From contig VBGO01000057.1 in NCBI GenBank assembly GCA_005882525.1, positions 1 through 15,591 on the forward strand: a stretch of DNA of 15,591 bases, given 5' to 3'. This document shows positions 6,338 through 12,762 of the stretch, piece by piece. This stretch comes from Chloroflexota bacterium (lineage in GTDB: Bacteria; Chloroflexota; Dormibacteria; CF-121). Position 1 is the stretch's first letter. The number at the start of each line of letters is the position of its first letter. The position numbers were made by a program, and so were the translations under genes. Under the pieces are notes generated by a model, which was given only the letters and a program-made list of their open reading frames with translations, searched no databases and was not told where the DNA came from.

Positions 6338-8566
6338 CTAGGACGGGCTCGGGCGGGGCCGGGCGGCCGGGCGGGGCATGGGAATCGTCTTGTCGTCGGC
6401 ATCCAGCGTTCCATCGTGCCCACCGCCGGTGGTGTCGACCGCAACACCACCCATCGTCGCGTCGGCCACTGCGGCAGGGTATTCGATGCGGGCGTGGTAG
6501 ATGCTGACGACCATGTTCGCCATCGCTTCCTCGATGAGCCGGAGGTCGCGGAAGGAGAGGTCGCACTCATCGAGCTGCCCGTCTCGGACAAATCCCTGGA
6601 CCATCCGGTGGACGTGGTCCCGGATGCCCTCGGTGCTGCGGTCTTTCAGCGTCCGGGCCGATGCCTCGACCGTGTCGGCGATCATGACGATCGCCGCTTC
6701 CTTGGAGCGGGGCCGCGGGCCAGGATATCGGAAGTCGTCCTCCCGGACATCGAGCCCCTGCTCCAGCGCCTGCCGGTAGAAGTAGCGCTTGACGGTAGTG
6801 CCCTGGTGCTGCTGGACGATCTCCCGAATCGTGGTGGGGAACCGATACTGCTTCAGCAGCTCGACACCTTCGGTGACGTGGGCATTGAGGATGTCCGAGC
6901 TGGTGGTCGGCGACAGGTTCTCGTGGATGTTGCCAATGTCGGCCTGGTTCTCCACGAAGAAGTGGGGACGCCGGATCTTTCCGATGTCGTGGAAATAGCA
7001 GCCGACTCGCGCCAGCACCGGGTTGGCACCCACCGCCTCGGCGGCCGCTTCGGCCAGGTTGGCGGCGACGATCGAGTGGTTGTAGGTCCCCGGCGCGCTC
7101 ACCATCAACCGCTTCAAGAGCGGATTGTTGGGCGTCATCAATTCCAGCAGTTTCATCGGGGTGATGACGCGCGTGATCTCACCCAGGAAGGTGATGGAGC
7201 CGGCCGCGATCAGGGCCGATAGCAGGCCGCTGATCAGGGCGAGCACGCCGATCGAGAGAATCTCGTCGAGCGATTGGTGCCGCTCGATCAAAGAGAGCGC
7301 GACCAGGGTTACGAACTGGGCGCCGGCTACCAGAATGCCGGCCGTGACCCACTGGCCGAGCCGCTCGAGCCGGTGGACATAGATCGAGCCGATCGCCCCG
7401 CCCAGGAAACCGATCAGCGTGAGCGGCAGCACATTGTCGGCGACGATGCCGGTCAACAATCCAACCGCCAGGGCGACGATGATGCCCAGGCCGGGATCCA
7501 TCAAGGCGGCAACGAGCAGCGGCACCGCGGCCATCGGCACCAGGTATTGCGCGTTGGGATTGATCGGAACCACCAGCTTGGCTACTAGCAGCACGACCAG
7601 CATCAGCCCCCCGAGCGTGCCGAGCTGGCGCGGGTCACGAAGGATCGCGGGCCGGAATTGCATCAGGTAGCCGAGCGCGACCGCGAACAGGATGATGACC
7701 AGCATGAAGACGGCGAGGATTCGCGCCCAATCCGTCTTCGGTGCCAGCAGGCCGACCGCCTGCGCTTCCTCGAGCTGGAATGGTGTCACCAGGTCGCCGT
7801 ACCGGATGATGCGCTGCCCCTGGGCGACGGTGACGTAGACCGGCGGCACCGCATCGCTCGCCTGCTGTCGTTTGAGCGCGGTCTCCGCTTGTAGGAAGTT
7901 CACCTTCAAATAGGCCTTGACCAGGGTGGTCACGACCGAAGCGCCGGTCGCATCCAGGTGGAGGGCCGCGGCGCGCGTTTGCGCCGTGTCCTGGGCGCTC
8001 TTCAAGCCGTCGGCCTTGATCCCGTTGCTTTCCAGCTGCTGCAGGATGTCGCCCGCACTCTTGAAGACCGTCGCTACCGTGCCCTCGTCCGCCTGCAGGA
8101 GGTACTGGCGTTGGGCATCGCTGAGCTGCGACTCCAGCAGGCTCAGCTGGGCCGAACGGTCGGGTCCAGAGCTGGACGACCGGCGCAGGTCGGCGACTTT
8201 GGTAGCCAGGCTGTCGATCGCCTGCCGCTGCTGGGTGCTCACCGAGCCATCGAACTGGTCCGGGACCCGGGTAGCGGCGGCGGCACGAGCCTCTTCGCGC
8301 TTGGTCTGGCTCTCATAGCGAAGTGACCGCTGGGAGACGACGTCCTGACTGGACACGTCGCCCGCCCGCAGGTTGAGCCGGTTGGGCAGGAAGTTCTGAG
8401 CGACGACCAGGGCGGTGGCCAGCGCCAGGATCAGGGTGATGGCGGCCGAGCGGAGGTAGGGCGGCCAGCGCCGGCCGGCGCCGATATGCCCGAGCCGCAG
8501 GTCGCGGGCGAAGATTCGCCCGCGCCGTCGGAGTTGGTCGATTGCCGATGAGCCGCGTTGCCTCAT
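6338..8566 (-). CDS. pgpH: PgpH-type 7TM-HD phosphohydrolase, cyclic-di-AMP phosphodiesterase
   Basis: PgpH-family proteins degrade the signal nucleotide c-di-AMP to pApA. The 742-residue protein has the expected layout: one TM helix (about 41-60), a large extracytoplasmic domain (about 61-275, 7TMR-HDED type, coiled-coil-rich), a seven-helix membrane block (about 280-465) and a cytoplasmic HD domain (about 485-695). Metal-binding residues are visible: His497 in YNHS, His526-Asp527 in YFHDIGK, His563 in AHVTEG, His587 in QQHQGT and Asp631 in IADTVEA. After residue 695 comes a 45-residue low-complexity tail rich in Gly, Asp, Pro and Arg. ATG 8564-8566 is the only credible start and has no clear Shine-Dalgarno, consistent with coupling to rpsU 39 nt upstream. 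The partner phoH, often directly upstream, is absent here. Enzymatic role is by homology. Confidence 0.93.
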   Translation of the reverse strand: MRQRGSSAIDQLRRRGRIFARDLRLGHIGAGRRWPPYLRSAAITLILALATALVVAQNFLPNRLNLRAGDVSSQDVVSQRSLRYESQTKREEARAAAATRVPDQFDGSVSTQQRQAIDSLATKVADLRRSSSSGPDRSAQLSLLESQLSDAQRQYLLQADEGTVATVFKSAGDILQQLESNGIKADGLKSAQDTAQTRAAALHLDATGASVVTTLVKAYLKVNFLQAETALKRQQASDAVPPVYVTVAQGQRIIRYGDLVTPFQLEEAQAVGLLAPKTDWARILAVFMLVIILFAVALGYLMQFRPAILRDPRQLGTLGGLMLVVLLVAKLVVPINPNAQYLVPMAAVPLLVAALMDPGLGIIVALAVGLLTGIVADNVLPLTLIGFLGGAIGSIYVHRLERLGQWVTAGILVAGAQFVTLVALSLIERHQSLDEILSIGVLALISGLLSALIAAGSITFLGEITRVITPMKLLELMTPNNPLLKRLMVSAPGTYNHSIVAANLAEAAAEAVGANPVLARVGCYFHDIGKIRRPHFFVENQADIGNIHENLSPTTSSDILNAHVTEGVELLKQYRFPTTIREIVQQHQGTTVKRYFYRQALEQGLDVREDDFRYPGPRPRSKEAAIVMIADTVEASARTLKDRSTEGIRDHVHRMVQGFVRDGQLDECDLSFRDLRLIEEAMANMVVSIYHARIEYPAAVADATMGGVAVDTTGGGHDGTLDADDKTIPMPRPAARPRPSPS

Positions 8567-8605
8567 CTGTTCACCAGAGGTCGCCTCGCGTCAGGGCGGG
8601 ACCGA

Positions 8606-8788
8606 TTAGGTGGTGCGAGCCCGCCGTTTACGCGCCGCCGCGATCTTCTTTTTGCGCTTTACGCTGGGCTTTTCGTAGTGCTCACGCCGGCGGACCTCGG
8701 AGAGAACGCCGTTCTGCTTGATCTTCTTATTGAAGCGACGAAGGGCGCTCTCGAAGGTCTCGTTATCGCGGACCTTGATCTCCGACAA
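8606..8788 (-). CDS. rpsU: 30S ribosomal protein bS21
   Basis: The 60-residue basic protein reads SEIKVRDNETFESALRRFNK at its N-terminus and ends in a lysine/arginine-rich helix (KRKKKIAAARKRR), the standard bS21 layout; family members are usually 58-75 residues. bS21 sits on the 30S platform near the anti-Shine-Dalgarno and aids initiation. The start is TTG at 8786-8788: no ATG or GTG lies in frame next to the conserved SEIKV, and a GAGGGGG (8799-8805 on this strand) sits 10 nt upstream. The in-frame GTG at 8929 is excluded because the promoter falls between. It is first in the run leading to pgpH. A TTG start on a ribosomal protein may lower its yield relative to an ATG start (inference). 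Confidence 0.94.
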   Translation of the reverse strand: MSEIKVRDNETFESALRRFNKKIKQNGVLSEVRRREHYEKPSVKRKKKIAAARKRRARTT

Positions 8789-8798
8789 CTGGATTGCA

Positions 8799-8805
8799 CC
8801 CCCTC
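8799..8805 (-). promoter_or_regulatory. Shine-Dalgarno of rpsU
   Basis: GAGGGGG on the minus strand, 10 nt before the TTG at 8788. It is the only purine-rich run in the leader and is what makes the TTG the credible start. Confidence 0.6.
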
Positions 8806-8830
8806 TGCCCGAAGTCCATAGTTGCGCAGA

Positions 8831-8860
8831 AGTATAGCCGCGCTCCAGTTTAGGCGTCAA
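8831..8860 (-). promoter_or_regulatory. Sigma-70 promoter of the rpsU-pgpH-ybeY-dgkA operon
   Basis: On the minus strand a -35 box TTGACG (8855-8860) is followed after 18 nt by a -10 box TATACT (8831-8836). Both are one base from consensus. The predicted transcription start is near 8824, leaving a leader of about 36 nt that contains the Shine-Dalgarno. This is the strongest promoter in the window and it lies right before a ribosomal protein gene. No other comparable promoter interrupts the downstream genes. Confidence 0.8.
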
Positions 8861-8867
8861 CACAAAT

Positions 8868-8882
8868 CCCGAGTACTTCGGG
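8868..8882. repeat. Short inverted repeat upstream of the rpsU promoter
   Basis: CCCGA-GTACT-TCGGG forms a 5-bp stem with a 5-nt loop, 7 nt upstream of the rpsU -35 box. There is no clear T-run on either side, so it is not a convincing terminator. It could be an operator or chance. Confidence 0.25.
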
Positions 8883-8930
8883 TGACGCCGCCCTGACGGC
8901 TCCGTCGCACCCCCGCCCGGCCCTGCCACG

Positions 8931-8944
8931 ACCTGGTCACAGGT
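8931..8944. repeat. Inverted repeat ACCTG-GTCA-CAGGT in the divergent intergenic region
   Basis: Two 5-bp arms around a 4-nt spacer lie between rpsU and the hypothetical gene at 9024, in an intergenic stretch of 235 nt (8789-9023). The rest of that stretch holds the rpsU promoter and the Shine-Dalgarno of the next gene; I see no convincing sigma-70 promoter for the rightward gene. The repeat is placed like an operator, but it is short enough to be chance. Confidence 0.25.
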
Positions 8945-9006
8945 GGGGTCCGGTCTCGCTTTCGCCCGCTTATGGCGCGTTCATCCCTCCAGAGGACCCG
9001 ATCCTC

Positions 9007-9013
9007 AAGGAGG
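9007..9013 (+). promoter_or_regulatory. Strong Shine-Dalgarno (AAGGAGG)
   Basis: A full anti-16S match 10 nt before the ATG at 9024. It fixes the start of the hypothetical gene and is the best ribosome binding site in the window, where most genes have weak or no such site. Confidence 0.75.
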
Positions 9014-9023
9014 TCTCTTCGTA

Positions 9024-9611
9024 ATGTTCACGATCCTGACGACGTGGATCAGCGAGCGGATCATCACCGTCACCGCCGTAACTGTGCTGACCGTCGCGGC
9101 TGTCCCCACGACTCTCATCATCACGTCCCACGACGACCACAACACCGTCGCGGTGATCCAACCCGCGGACGAGCACAACAAGGTGGTGCTGGTCAGCGCC
9201 GTCAAGGAGGCTGGCGATGCCGTCATCGCCAAGCTCAACACCGCCGAATCGACCTGCGGCACGCAAGTCACGCAGGTGGTCAACACGTCGAAGGTCGCGG
9301 CGAAGGTGCAGTCGAACCTGGCCACCGCCAAGGCGCAGATTCACGGCAGTGTCGCACCACTCATCGCCGCCATCAGGAGCGACCAGGAGCGCTTCGCGCA
9401 CCTGAAGTTTGTGACGCCCCGGGATGAGGAGAATGAGCTCGCCGAGTTCAACCTGATCCAGGTTATTGCCCTGGGTGACGGACACTCGAATGGCACCATC
9501 ACGGTGACCTGCCAGACCGTGCTGATCACGATCACGCAGACGATCCAGATCACGGTCATCGAGATCACACCGGCACCCTGCACGACGAAGCACGAGCGCG
9601 ACGACGACTGA
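9024..9611 (+). CDS. Hypothetical membrane-anchored or secreted protein, Thr/Ile/Val-rich
   Basis: I do not recognise this 195-residue protein. It starts with a hydrophobic segment (about residues 13-34, rich in T, V, A and I) that should be a signal anchor or an uncleaved signal peptide, followed by an exported region. Residues 55-125 look helical (KEAGDAVIAKLNTAES; KVAAKVQSNLATAKAQIHG), and residues 157-184 are a remarkable run of alternating Thr/Ile/Val (for example TITVTCQTVLITITQTIQIT) that should form beta strands. Three cysteines (78, 163, 186) could pair outside the cell. The C-terminus is charged (KHERDDD). The frame is supported by a full Shine-Dalgarno and by an intrinsic terminator 15 nt after the stop, so it appears to be a single-gene transcription unit. 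It is divergent from rpsU; neighbours do not suggest a function. Confidence 0.8.
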   Translation: MFTILTTWISERIITVTAVTVLTVAAVPTTLIITSHDDHNTVAVIQPADEHNKVVLVSAVKEAGDAVIAKLNTAESTCGTQVTQVVNTSKVAAKVQSNLATAKAQIHGSVAPLIAAIRSDQERFAHLKFVTPRDEENELAEFNLIQVIALGDGHSNGTITVTCQTVLITITQTIQITVIEITPAPCTTKHERDDD

Positions 9612-9626
9612 AGGCTGACTATGCTG

Positions 9627-9656
9627 AAGGGCGGGAGTGCGCTCCCGCCCTTTTTC
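9627..9656 (+). terminator. Intrinsic (rho-independent) terminator
   Basis: GGGCGGGAG (9629-9637), loop TGCG, CTCCCGCCC (9642-9650), then TTTTTC. The stem is a perfect 9 bp and extends to 11 bp with flanking AA/TT. It ends the hypothetical gene at 9024-9611 and lies only a few bases before the TTG proposed for the next gene. Confidence 0.92.
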
Positions 9657-9658
9657 AT

Positions 9659-10501
9659 TTGGAAGAGCCGTCCGCCAAGGAGCTATACCCGAGCACGTTC
9701 AGTCGTCACGCGGCCGCCTATAAGCAACGGCTGGACGAGGTGATGGCCCGCGGCGAGGCGCGCGGGCGGACGGCGCTGATCGAGTGGCTCGAGCTGATGC
9801 CGGGCAAGCGCGTCCTCGACCTGGCGTGCGGGCCGGGCACTCTCAGCTACCGGCTCGCGCAGGCCGTATCACCGGACGGCGACGTCGTCGGGATCGACCT
9901 CGCCCCCGGCATGATCGAGGTTGCCCAGCGCCACGCACCCGCCGGCCTGCCGCTGCGATTCGAACTCATGGACATCGAAGACCTTCGCTTTCCGGACGGC
10001 TGTTTCGACGCGGCGGCCTGCGGCCATGGCCTCCAGTTCGCCCCCGACCTTGCTCGCGCCCTCGGCGAAGCCCATCGGGTGCTCAAGCCCGGGTCGCGGT
10101 TGGCCGCCAGTGTGCCCGTCAATCCGCTGCAGGTCAGTCCCGCGGCAGCCATTCTCGAGCGCAGCGTCGCCGCCGACCTGCCGCCTGCGCCGACGGCTCG
10201 CGATCAGTTCGCGACTCGACAGACGGTCGAGGACGAACGCGCCTTCGTCACGGTCACGCGGCAGGCCGGTTTCAGCACGGCCCGCCTGGAGCGCTACGAG
10301 GAGGCGACCACCTGGGCGACTCCGCGACACTTCATCGAGATGGCGGCCGGCTGGTGGTCGATGGCCACCCGCCTCGACCGAATCGCTGTGGTGGATCGTG
10401 CCGCCATTCTGACGCGGGCCGCCGGCGCCATCGAGAGGGAGCTGGGGCCCGGTCCGTTACAGATCGCGGGCGCGACGAACGTCCTGCTGGCGATCGCCTG
10501 A
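9659..10501 (+). CDS. Class I SAM-dependent methyltransferase
   Basis: A 280-residue methyltransferase with a clear Rossmann-type SAM site: motif I VLDLACGPG (52-60), an acidic end of strand 2 in DVVGIDLAPGMIEVA (75-89), motif II-like MDIEDLRFPDGCFD (104-117) and post-motif ARALGEAHRVLKPGSRL (132-148). This pattern resembles UbiE/Methyltransf_11 enzymes acting on small molecules; the substrate is not evident. The proposed TTG at 9659-9661 keeps the segment LYPSTFSRHAAAYKQRLDE, which looks like a real part of the family, but it lies 3 nt after the terminator T-run and has no Shine-Dalgarno. A GTG at 9740 and an ATG at 9743 are alternatives giving about 253 residues. It ends 4 nt from the stop of the opposing methyltransferase gene. 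Confidence 0.88.
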   Translation: MEEPSAKELYPSTFSRHAAAYKQRLDEVMARGEARGRTALIEWLELMPGKRVLDLACGPGTLSYRLAQAVSPDGDVVGIDLAPGMIEVAQRHAPAGLPLRFELMDIEDLRFPDGCFDAAACGHGLQFAPDLARALGEAHRVLKPGSRLAASVPVNPLQVSPAAAILERSVAADLPPAPTARDQFATRQTVEDERAFVTVTRQAGFSTARLERYEEATTWATPRHFIEMAAGWWSMATRLDRIAVVDRAAILTRAAGAIERELGPGPLQIAGATNVLLAIA

Positions 10502-10505
10502 GGGC

Positions 10506-11258
10506 CTAGCCGATGGATCCCACCGCAACGATGGCGATGCTGCGATCGCGCTGGAGCGATTCGCCGCCCCAGTCCCCGTGGAGGTCGACCCGCCGGAAAC
10601 CGGCTTGCCGCATGACGGCCTCGAGCTGCGGGCCGGTATAGAGGCGAAGGGTATGAACGCTGGTTTCCGAATCAGGGGGCGTGTTGACCGTGCGTTCCAC
10701 CACCATCCGCTGTGACGACCGGTCGAGCGTTCGCGCTTCCATCACCGCGGACTGGCCGACTGTGAACCATCCGCGCTCCTCGAAATTGGCCATTACCCGC
10801 TCGCCGTTGATCACCTCGAGGACGAACCGCCCGCCGCGCGTCAGCATGCTCGCCGCGGCGGCCAGCACCTGCCGGTCGTCGTCGTCCTGGGCGAAATAGC
10901 CGAAGCTGGTGAAGAGATTGAGAATGAGATCGAACTTCGCACCCGGGATCGGCTGGCGCATGTCGCCGGTGAGCCAGCGCACCTGGACGTCGGCGGCGCG
11001 GGCGCGCTGCCGCGCGATCTCGATCAAATACGGCGAGATATCCATGCCGGTGACCTCGTAGCCGCGCCGGGCCAGCTCGATCGCGTGTCGGCCCTGGCCG
11101 CAGGGGAGGTCGAGGATGCGCCGTGGCGGTCGAAGCTGAAGGAGCGCCTCGAGCCGGTCGATCTCGGCCGGAGTTCGCTCCGTCAGCGTCTCGTCATAGA
11201 GCGCGAGGTAGCGCGGCCCAAACCAGGTGCGCCACCAATCTGAATTCGGCTCAGCCAT
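10506..11258 (-). CDS. Class I SAM-dependent methyltransferase, divergent from soxB
   Basis: This 250-residue methyltransferase has motif I RILDLPCGQGRHAIELARRG (47-66) and GYEVTGMDISPYLIEIARQR just after it, with a cysteine in the motif-I loop. FDLILNLFTSFGYF is the typical motif-IV region, and the C-terminal half carries a beta-rich substrate domain (ERTVNTPPDSETSVHTLRLY). The DLPCGxGRH form is common in small-molecule methyltransferases; the substrate is unknown. ATG 11256-11258 is directly preceded by AAGGT and the TATA palindrome, which could serve as -10 box with the transcript starting at or just before the ATG. It is convergent with the preceding methyltransferase (4-nt gap) and divergent from the sarcosine oxidase operon, so co-regulation with that operon is plausible but unproven. 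Confidence 0.9.
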   Translation of the reverse strand: MAEPNSDWWRTWFGPRYLALYDETLTERTPAEIDRLEALLQLRPPRRILDLPCGQGRHAIELARRGYEVTGMDISPYLIEIARQRARAADVQVRWLTGDMRQPIPGAKFDLILNLFTSFGYFAQDDDDRQVLAAAASMLTRGGRFVLEVINGERVMANFEERGWFTVGQSAVMEARTLDRSSQRMVVERTVNTPPDSETSVHTLRLYTGPQLEAVMRQAGFRRVDLHGDWGGESLQRDRSIAIVAVGSIG

Positions 11259-11259
11259 A

Positions 11260-11273
11260 CCTTATATATAAGG
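11260..11273. promoter_or_regulatory. Perfect 14-bp TATA palindrome, probable shared -10 region for divergent genes
   Basis: CCTTATATATAAGG is its own reverse complement and fills most of the 26-nt gap between the methyltransferase start (11258) and the soxB start (11285). In both directions it offers TATATA or TATAAG as a -10 box. Leftward, the box lies 4-6 nt from the ATG, which would give a leaderless transcript; rightward, it leaves about 11 nt before the soxB ATG. It is the most AT-rich stretch in its surroundings. Confidence 0.55.
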
Positions 11274-11284
11274 GCCAGCAGAGG

Positions 11285-12499
11285 ATGGGCGAACCGCACC
11301 CGCATCCCGATCATCTCTGGCGCAATCCCGAGCTCAAGCGCTCGTATGAGGTCGTCATCGTTGGCGCGGGCGGCCATGGGCTGGCGACGGCCTACTACCT
11401 GGCCAAGAATCACGGCATCACCGACGTCGCGGTGCTGGAGCGCGGCTGGCTGGCGGGAGGCAACATGGCCCGCAACACCACAGTCATTCGCTCCAACTAC
11501 CTCTGGGACGAAAGCGCGGCGATCTACGAGCACTCGCTCAAGTTATGGGAGGGACTGTCGAAGGAGCTCGACTACGACCTCCTCTTCAGCCAGCGGGGCG
11601 TCCTCGGGCTTGCCCACAGCCAGGGCGAGATGCGGGAAGCGCGGCGCCGCGTCTACGCCAACCGGCTCAGCGGCATCGACGCCGAATGGCTGACGCCGGA
11701 GGAGGTCAAGGCCTTCTGTCCGATCGTCAACATCTCGCCGGACGTGCGCTACCCGATCATGGGCGGCACGCTGCAGCGTCGCGGCGGCATCGCGAAGCAC
11801 GATTATGTCGCCTGGGCCTTCGCCCGGAAGGCCGACGCGATGGGAGTGGACCTGATCCAGAACTGCGAGGTCACCGGCTTTGACCTGGTCGGCGATCGCC
11901 TGGCCGGCGTGCAGACGAATCGCGGAGCGATTACCGCCGGCAAGGTCGCTCTGTGCGCCGCGGGTAACAGCACCGTCCTCGCCTCGATGGCGGGCCTGGA
12001 CCTGCCGATTCAGAGTTATCCGCTTCAGGCGCTGGTCTCGGACCTGCTCGAGCCGGTTCTCAATTGCGTCGTGATGTCGAGCGCCGTCCACGTCTACGTT
12101 AGTCAGGCGCACAAGGGCGAACTGGTAATGGGCGCCGGGATGGACCCATACAACTCCTACGCGCAACGCGGTTCGCCGAGTGTGATCGAGTATCAGCTGT
12201 CGGCCGCGCTCGAGTTGTTCCCGATCTTCGCCCGGGCGCACGTGCTGCGCGCCTGGGCGGGCGTCGTCGACGTCACCCCGGATGCGTCGCCGATCCTCGG
12301 CCTGACCCCGATCCAGAACCTCTTCCTCAACTGCGGCTGGGGGACGGGCGGCTTCAAGGCCACGCCCGCAGCCGGCTGGGTCTACGCCCACACGATCGCG
12401 CACGGCCGGCCGCACGCGCTCAACGCCCCCTTCACACTCGAGCGCTTTACCACCGGCGCCCTGATCGATGAGCACGGCGCGGCGGCCGTCGCGCACTGA
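11285..12499 (+). CDS. soxB: Sarcosine oxidase, beta subunit
   Basis: SoxB carries the active site that oxidises sarcosine. The 404-residue protein has the FAD-binding motif VVIVGAGGHGLATAYYLAKN (23-42), the characteristic NTTVIRSNYLWDESA (64-78) and WLTPEEVKAFCPIVNISPDV (135-154). RRGGIAKHD at 165-173 places His172 at the site of the covalently linked FMN known near residue 173 in characterised heterotetrameric enzymes. The C-terminus has RAWAGVVDVTPDASPILG, typical of the DAO-fold substrate domain. ATG 11285 matches the family length (about 405); the frame is open to 11123 but that part overlaps the divergent methyltransferase. The stop overlaps the soxD start by 1 bp (TGATG). It is the first gene of the operon and appears intact. 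Confidence 0.97.
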   Translation: MGEPHPHPDHLWRNPELKRSYEVVIVGAGGHGLATAYYLAKNHGITDVAVLERGWLAGGNMARNTTVIRSNYLWDESAAIYEHSLKLWEGLSKELDYDLLFSQRGVLGLAHSQGEMREARRRVYANRLSGIDAEWLTPEEVKAFCPIVNISPDVRYPIMGGTLQRRGGIAKHDYVAWAFARKADAMGVDLIQNCEVTGFDLVGDRLAGVQTNRGAITAGKVALCAAGNSTVLASMAGLDLPIQSYPLQALVSDLLEPVLNCVVMSSAVHVYVSQAHKGELVMGAGMDPYNSYAQRGSPSVIEYQLSAALELFPIFARAHVLRAWAGVVDVTPDASPILGLTPIQNLFLNCGWGTGGFKATPAAGWVYAHTIAHGRPHALNAPFTLERFTTGALIDEHGAAAVAH

Positions 12500-12762
12500 T
12501 GCTGATTCCCTGCCCGTGGTGCGGCGATCGCGAGGACGTCGAGTTCAGATACGGCGGCGCCGCAGAGGTCGCCTATCCAAAGGAGCCGGAGGCTGTCGAT
12601 GACGCGACCTGGGCGCACTTCCTCTTCTTTCGCCCCAACCCGAAAGGCCCAATGCCTGAGCGCTGGGTGCACACCGCCGGATGCCGACGCTGGTTCGCCC
12701 TGGTCCGCGACACGGTCACGCACGAGATCACGCCAACTCCAACGAGCAACGGCGACGCATGA
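12499..12762 (+). CDS. soxD: Sarcosine oxidase, delta subunit
   Basis: SoxD is the small zinc-binding subunit of heterotetrameric sarcosine oxidase. The 87-residue protein begins MLIPCPWCG, giving Cys5 and Cys8, and has WVHTAGCRRWF at 56-66, giving His58 and Cys62. These match the four zinc ligands of the characterised delta subunit, shifted by one. The aromatic stretch WAHFLFFRPNPKGPMPERW is also diagnostic. The ATG overlaps the soxB stop by 1 bp and the stop overlaps soxA by 4 bp (ATGA), so all three are translationally coupled. Nothing in it looks damaged. Confidence 0.96.
   Translation: MLIPCPWCGDREDVEFRYGGAAEVAYPKEPEAVDDATWAHFLFFRPNPKGPMPERWVHTAGCRRWFALVRDTVTHEITPTPTSNGDA

Noticed and set aside
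8868..8882. Hairpin CCCGA-GTACT-TCGGG as a terminator
   Set aside because: Only a 5-bp stem with no T-run, and no gene ends at it.
8970..9593. Minus-strand open frame of 207 codons opposite the hypothetical protein
   Set aside because: Composition is dominated by R, D, L and G with no hydrophobic or domain pattern; the plus frame has a Shine-Dalgarno and a terminator.
11543..12496. Minus-strand open frame of 317 codons inside soxB
   Set aside because: It is an antisense shadow of a clearly identified gene, full of R, D and V.
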